A stretch of DNA of 64,000 bases. It comes from Microbacterium oleivorans. Lineage in GTDB: Bacteria > Actinomycetota > Actinomycetes > Actinomycetales > Microbacteriaceae. The translations under genes and the position numbers were made by a program. Numbering within the stretch: position 1 is the stretch's first letter; the number at the start of each line of letters is the position of its first letter. The DNA lies in the NCBI RefSeq assembly GCF_001644225.1, contig NZ_LSTV01000003.1, forward strand, positions 124,001 through 188,000, written 5' to 3'. Positions 61,166 to 64,000 of this stretch are shown in pieces. The notes under the pieces were generated by a model that did not search any database, had not been told where the DNA came from, and saw only the letters and a list, made by a program, of their open reading frames with translations.

Positions 61166-61828
61166 TTACGCAGTCGTGTCGTCGGCTCCGGTGTCGTGCC
61201 GCGCAGGGATCTCGAGCAGATGCAGGAAGTCCTCGAACAGCCCCTCCATGTCGACGGCGTCCGGGTCGAGCAGCCACTGCAGCTGCAGGCCGTCCATCAT
61301 GGCGGTGACGAGCTGGCCGACTCGCTTCGGGTCGAGGTCGGTGCGCAGCTCGCCCTGGTCCTGCAGCCGGGAGAACGACTCGTCGTCCTGGTGACGGATC
61401 GCGCGGTACCGCTCGCGGAACGACTCGTGGGCGGGATGCTGCGGGTCGGTCGCCTCGGCCGAGAGCACGACGTGGAGCGCGACGAGCCCGGGGGAGCGAG
61501 TGTTGCGGGCGACCTGCTCGCGCATCGTGTCGACGAAGCTGACGCCCGCCGCCTCGGACTCCTCGCGGCGCTGGCGGTCGATCTCGTCGCGCTCGGCGAT
61601 CGTGGCGGCGAGAAGGCCCACCTTCGACCCGAAGTGGTGGAGGAGCCCGGCATCCGAGATCCCCACGCGGCGGGCGATCTCGCGCAGCGACGTCCCGCGG
61701 TACCCCTGCTCGCCGAACACCTCGACAGCGGTCTCGAGGATCGTCGATCGTCGCTTGTCCCCGCGTACCCGGCGCAGGTCGGGTCGTTCGGGCTGGTCGG
61801 TGGGGGTCTCTTCGGCTGCGTTGCTCAT
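61166..61828 (-). CDS. TetR family transcriptional regulator
   Basis: 220 residues. The N-terminal HTH (ILETAVEVFGEQGYRGTSLREIARRVGISDAGLLHHFGSK is the family core, about 30-70) is clear; the C-terminal domain is of the TetR_C group with QLVTAMMDGLQLQWLLDP. It is divergent from the sugar ABC operon, and a palindrome overlapping that operon promoter is its likely binding site, so it probably represses both. Confidence 0.9.
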   Translation of the reverse strand: MSNAAEETPTDQPERPDLRRVRGDKRRSTILETAVEVFGEQGYRGTSLREIARRVGISDAGLLHHFGSKVGLLAATIAERDEIDRQRREESEAAGVSFVDTMREQVARNTRSPGLVALHVVLSAEATDPQHPAHESFRERYRAIRHQDDESFSRLQDQGELRTDLDPKRVGQLVTAMMDGLQLQWLLDPDAVDMEGLFEDFLHLLEIPARHDTGADDTTA

Positions 61829-61839
61829 GGCCTGCTCTC

Positions 61840-61898
61840 TTGCGAGGTCGGTTGCCGCCAGTCTATACTCAACAAACTAAGCGAGCAGTTGCTAAGTT
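61840..61898 (+). promoter_or_regulatory. Sugar ABC operon promoter and TetR operator
   Basis: A -35 box TTGCGA (61840-61845) and perfect -10 TATACT (61864-61869) are 18 bp apart. An inverted repeat AACTAAGCGA (61875-61884) and TTGCTAAGTT (61889-61898), 8 of 10 positions paired and 4-bp spacer, covers the transcript start. The promoter lies between the tetR and the transporter genes. Confidence 0.7.
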
Positions 61899-61947
61899 AG
61901 TTTTCCGACCAGCTGCCGCTGCGTCCAGACTCGATGAGGAGGATCCC

Positions 61948-63237
61948 GTGAAGATGCGCAACAAGGCACTCGCGTTCGGAGCGATCGGCGTGGTGGGCAT
62001 GCTTGCCCTGGCCGGCTGCGGCCGGGCGGACGACGCCGGACAGAACGGCGGAGGTGGCGAGGCGGCGACGGTCGACGACGCGCCCGCGAAGGGCGAGATC
62101 GAGATCTGGGCGATGGGCGAGGAGGGGGAGAACCTCGGCGACTTCGCGGACGCCTTCGTCGAGGAGAATCCCGACGCGAGCGTGACGGTCACCTCGATCC
62201 CGTGGGCCGACGTCATGACCAAGTACCAGACCGCGGTCGCCGCGGGCACCGTCCCCGACGCGATCATGATCGGCTCGTCGCTGCTGCCCTCCATGGTCGC
62301 CGCCGGCGGCCTGGCGAAGGTCCCCGACGACCTCGTCGACGAGGACTCGTTCAACGAGACGGCGCTCGAGTCGACCGAGGTGGAGGGCACCTCCTACGCC
62401 GTGCCGTGGTACGTCGAGACCCGCGTCATGTACTACCGCACCGACCTCGCCGAGAAGGCGGGCGTCGAGGCGCCGAAGACATGGGACGACCTGACCGCCT
62501 TCGCGACGGCGATGAAGGAGAACGGGTCGGACTACGGCATCCAGTTGCCGATGGGCGACGCCGAGGACTCGACGCAGGTCATCCTGCCGTTCTACGCGCA
62601 GGCCGGCGGCGAGGTGCTGAACGACGACGGCACCGCCTATGCGTGGGACGAGGCTGCCCTCACCGACGCGCTCGAGTACTACGCCTCGTTCTTCACCGAA
62701 GGTCTCGCGCCCATGTCCGGTTATGGCGACGAGCAGACGGCCGCGTTCGCGAGCGGCTCGAACCCTGCGTTCATCTCCGGCCCGTGGATGGTCGGCGTAC
62801 TGGGCGACCAGGAGTCGCCGGAGTGGGTCGACGAGAACGTCGGCACCGCGCCGGTGCCGGCCGGCGCCGACAACAACGACTCGTACCTCGGCGGCGGGCA
62901 CCTCGGTGTGTTCGAGGACGCGGAGAACGCCGACGGTGCGTGGAAGCTCATCCAGTGGCTCTCCGAGCCCGAGACGCAGCAGCAGTGGTTCGAGACGGTC
63001 AACGCCCTCCCGGCGGTGACCTCAGCGCTCGACGCCGAGCCGTTCACCTCCGACCCGCGCCTGTCGGTCCTGAACGAGCAGCTCGAGGACACCGTGGCTC
63101 CGCCGTCGGTGCCGAGCTGGAACGAGATGTCGGCGTTCATCGAGACCGAGGCCGAGAAGGTCGCCAACGGCAGCAGCGCGGCGGATGCGGCATCCGCCAT
63201 CATCGCCAAGGCCGAGTCGCTCGGCACGGGCTGGTAA
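61948..63237 (+). CDS. Sugar ABC transporter substrate-binding lipoprotein
   Basis: 429 residues. The lipobox LAGC places Cys24 as the lipid anchor. The extracellular part is a family-1 binding protein (WAMGEEGENLGDFADAFVEENP and NALPAVTSAL near 358). It binds a sugar or oligosaccharide for an ABC importer whose permease follows. The GTG at 61948 has AGGAGG five bases upstream; the ATG six bases later is an alternative. The upstream TetR pair suggests inducible expression. Confidence 0.92.
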   Translation: MKMRNKALAFGAIGVVGMLALAGCGRADDAGQNGGGGEAATVDDAPAKGEIEIWAMGEEGENLGDFADAFVEENPDASVTVTSIPWADVMTKYQTAVAAGTVPDAIMIGSSLLPSMVAAGGLAKVPDDLVDEDSFNETALESTEVEGTSYAVPWYVETRVMYYRTDLAEKAGVEAPKTWDDLTAFATAMKENGSDYGIQLPMGDAEDSTQVILPFYAQAGGEVLNDDGTAYAWDEAALTDALEYYASFFTEGLAPMSGYGDEQTAAFASGSNPAFISGPWMVGVLGDQESPEWVDENVGTAPVPAGADNNDSYLGGGHLGVFEDAENADGAWKLIQWLSEPETQQQWFETVNALPAVTSALDAEPFTSDPRLSVLNEQLEDTVAPPSVPSWNEMSAFIETEAEKVANGSSAADAASAIIAKAESLGTGW

Positions 63238-63242
63238 CCATC

Positions 63243-64000
63243 GTGGCGCTCGTCTCGACGAGCGCGGCTGGGCGGCGAGGAGGCTTCGCCGCCCAGCGGC
63301 GCCGCACCGCTGTGGTGGCGTGGCTGTTCGCCCTGCCGTTCCTCGTCATCTTCGCTGTCTTCATGCTCGGCCCGCTGCTGGGCTCGTTCGCGATGTCGTT
63401 CACCGATCTCGGCGTGCGGGACCTGCGCTCGCCGTTCTCGGTCAACGTGATCGGGTTCGACAACTTCGTCGCGCTGTTCCAGGACGAACTGTTCGTGAAG
63501 TCGATCGTCAACACCTTCTATTTCGTCGGTGTCGGCATCCCTCTCACGATGGCGCTCGGACTGCTGCTGGCGGTCGCGCTGAACTCGGGCATCGAGAAGT
63601 TCCGCAGCGTCTTCCGGGTGGGCTTCTACACGCCGGTCGTGACATCGATCGTCGCGGTCGCCGTCGTGTGGAAGTTCATCCTGCAGGACTCAGGGCTGCT
63701 CAACACGGTGCTGTCCTGGGTCGGGATCAACGGCCCGGATTGGCTGAACGACCCGGTCTGGGCGATGCCGTCGATCATCGTGATGGGCGCCTGGCGCAAC
63801 ATGGGCACGCTCATGATCATCTTCCTGGCGGGTCTGCAGGCGATCCCGCGGGACGTCTACGAGGCCGCCGAGGTCGACGGCGCGAGCGCCTGGCGTCGTT
63901 TCACGAGCATGACGCTGCCGCTTATGCGGCCGACGCTGCTGCTCGGCGCGGTCCTCCTGTCGGTGGGCTTCCTGCAGGTCTTCGAGGAGCCCTTCGTGAT
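63243..64000 (+). CDS. ABC transporter permease, MalF-like (partial)
   Basis: The frame is open from a GTG at 63243 to the window edge, giving about 252 residues without a stop. A hydrophobic helix begins near residue 25 (LFALPFLVIFAVFMLGPLL), and the EAA loop EAAEVDGASAWRRFTSMTLP is near 211-229, marking a MalF-type sugar permease. No Shine-Dalgarno sequence precedes the GTG; the GTGs at 63312 and 63315 are possible shorter starts. It is the second gene of the sugar ABC operon. Confidence 0.85.
   Translation, partial: MALVSTSAAGRRGGFAAQRRRTAVVAWLFALPFLVIFAVFMLGPLLGSFAMSFTDLGVRDLRSPFSVNVIGFDNFVALFQDELFVKSIVNTFYFVGVGIPLTMALGLLLAVALNSGIEKFRSVFRVGFYTPVVTSIVAVAVVWKFILQDSGLLNTVLSWVGINGPDWLNDPVWAMPSIIVMGAWRNMGTLMIIFLAGLQAIPRDVYEAAEVDGASAWRRFTSMTLPLMRPTLLLGAVLLSVGFLQVFEEPFV
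63246..63297 (+). promoter_or_regulatory. Two tandem hairpins after the binding-protein gene
   Basis: A perfect 9-bp hairpin (63246-63254 with 63257-63265) is followed by an 11-bp one (63267-63277 with 63287-63297) whose loop contains AGGAGG. They lie just past the substrate-binding stop and inside the N-terminal codons of the permease. Such hairpins can raise binding-protein mRNA over permease mRNA, as in malE-malF. Confidence 0.6.

Overview
The window is high-GC (roughly 70 percent or more by eye), gene-dense actinobacterial chromosome, most likely Microbacteriaceae and close to Microbacterium. The evidence is the GC-rich codon use, frequent GTG starts and ATGA/GTGA stop-start overlaps, many -10 boxes of TANNNT type placed 6-7 nt before start codons (leaderless transcripts), an actinobacterial 6C RNA, a minimal Tad locus with a DUF4244 pilin, and a recurrent GGATGCC/GGCATCC word. 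It looks like core chromosome: I see no phage, insertion sequence, integrase or CRISPR array. Gene order from dnaX to holB (dnaX-recR, lysC, asd, metallophosphoesterase-PBP, DUF4177-RidA, acsA, 6C RNA, tad genes, topA, holB) resembles, from memory, the M. tuberculosis segment from dnaZX to topA/Rv3644c.

Layout. 1-1.3 kb: end of an SRPBCC gene, an isocitrate lyase/PEP mutase family enzyme, tRNA-Ser(GGA). 1.3-5.8 kb (minus): MoxR ATPase, DUF58 and transglutaminase operon. 5.9-9.4 kb: SRP RNA, then pta-ackA. 9.4-12.8 kb: beta-phosphoglucomutase-like HAD and a GH65 disaccharide phosphorylase. 12.8-18.7 kb: a flavin monooxygenase, then a nitrogen module (GntR/FCD regulator, aspartase, amino acid permease, asparaginase). 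18.7-21.5 kb: dnaX-recR. 21.5-27.6 kb: small DUF, ThrE-type exporter, lysC, an ECF41 sigma/NmrA pair, asd. 27.7-31.9 kb: mqo, tdk, a phosphomannomutase-like HAD, tRNA-Pro(CGG), metallophosphoesterase. 31.9-37.3 kb: PASTA PBP, DUF4177, RidA, acsA. 37.4-40.5 kb: 6C RNA and Tad locus. 40.5-46.6 kb: topA-tmk-holB and a lipoprotein peptidase. 46.6-51.8 kb: tRNA-Thr(CGT), membrane proteins, an MMPL transporter with a palindromic promoter-operator, nicotinamidase, and a lower-GC orphan. 51.9-54.7 kb: GH15 and an SDR. 54.7-60 kb: tripartite tricarboxylate transporter tctCBA divergent from a CitA/CitB-type two-component system. 60-61.8 kb: ECF sigma with anti-sigma-like partner, and a TetR regulator. 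61.9-64 kb: start of a sugar ABC operon cut by the window edge.

The genes form coherent carbon and nitrogen circuits: asparagine to aspartate to fumarate under a likely GntR operator, acetate in both directions (pta-ackA and acsA), malate oxidation (mqo), disaccharide phosphorolysis feeding glucose 6-phosphate, and carboxylate uptake under a two-component system. I did not find an obviously undescribed multi-gene system. The most unusual signals are non-coding: the over-represented GGATGCC word in genes, SRP RNA and terminators, the 12 or so leaderless promoters including one that starts a short upstream ORF overlapping the GntR start codon, and terminator palindromes built from the stop codons of convergent genes.
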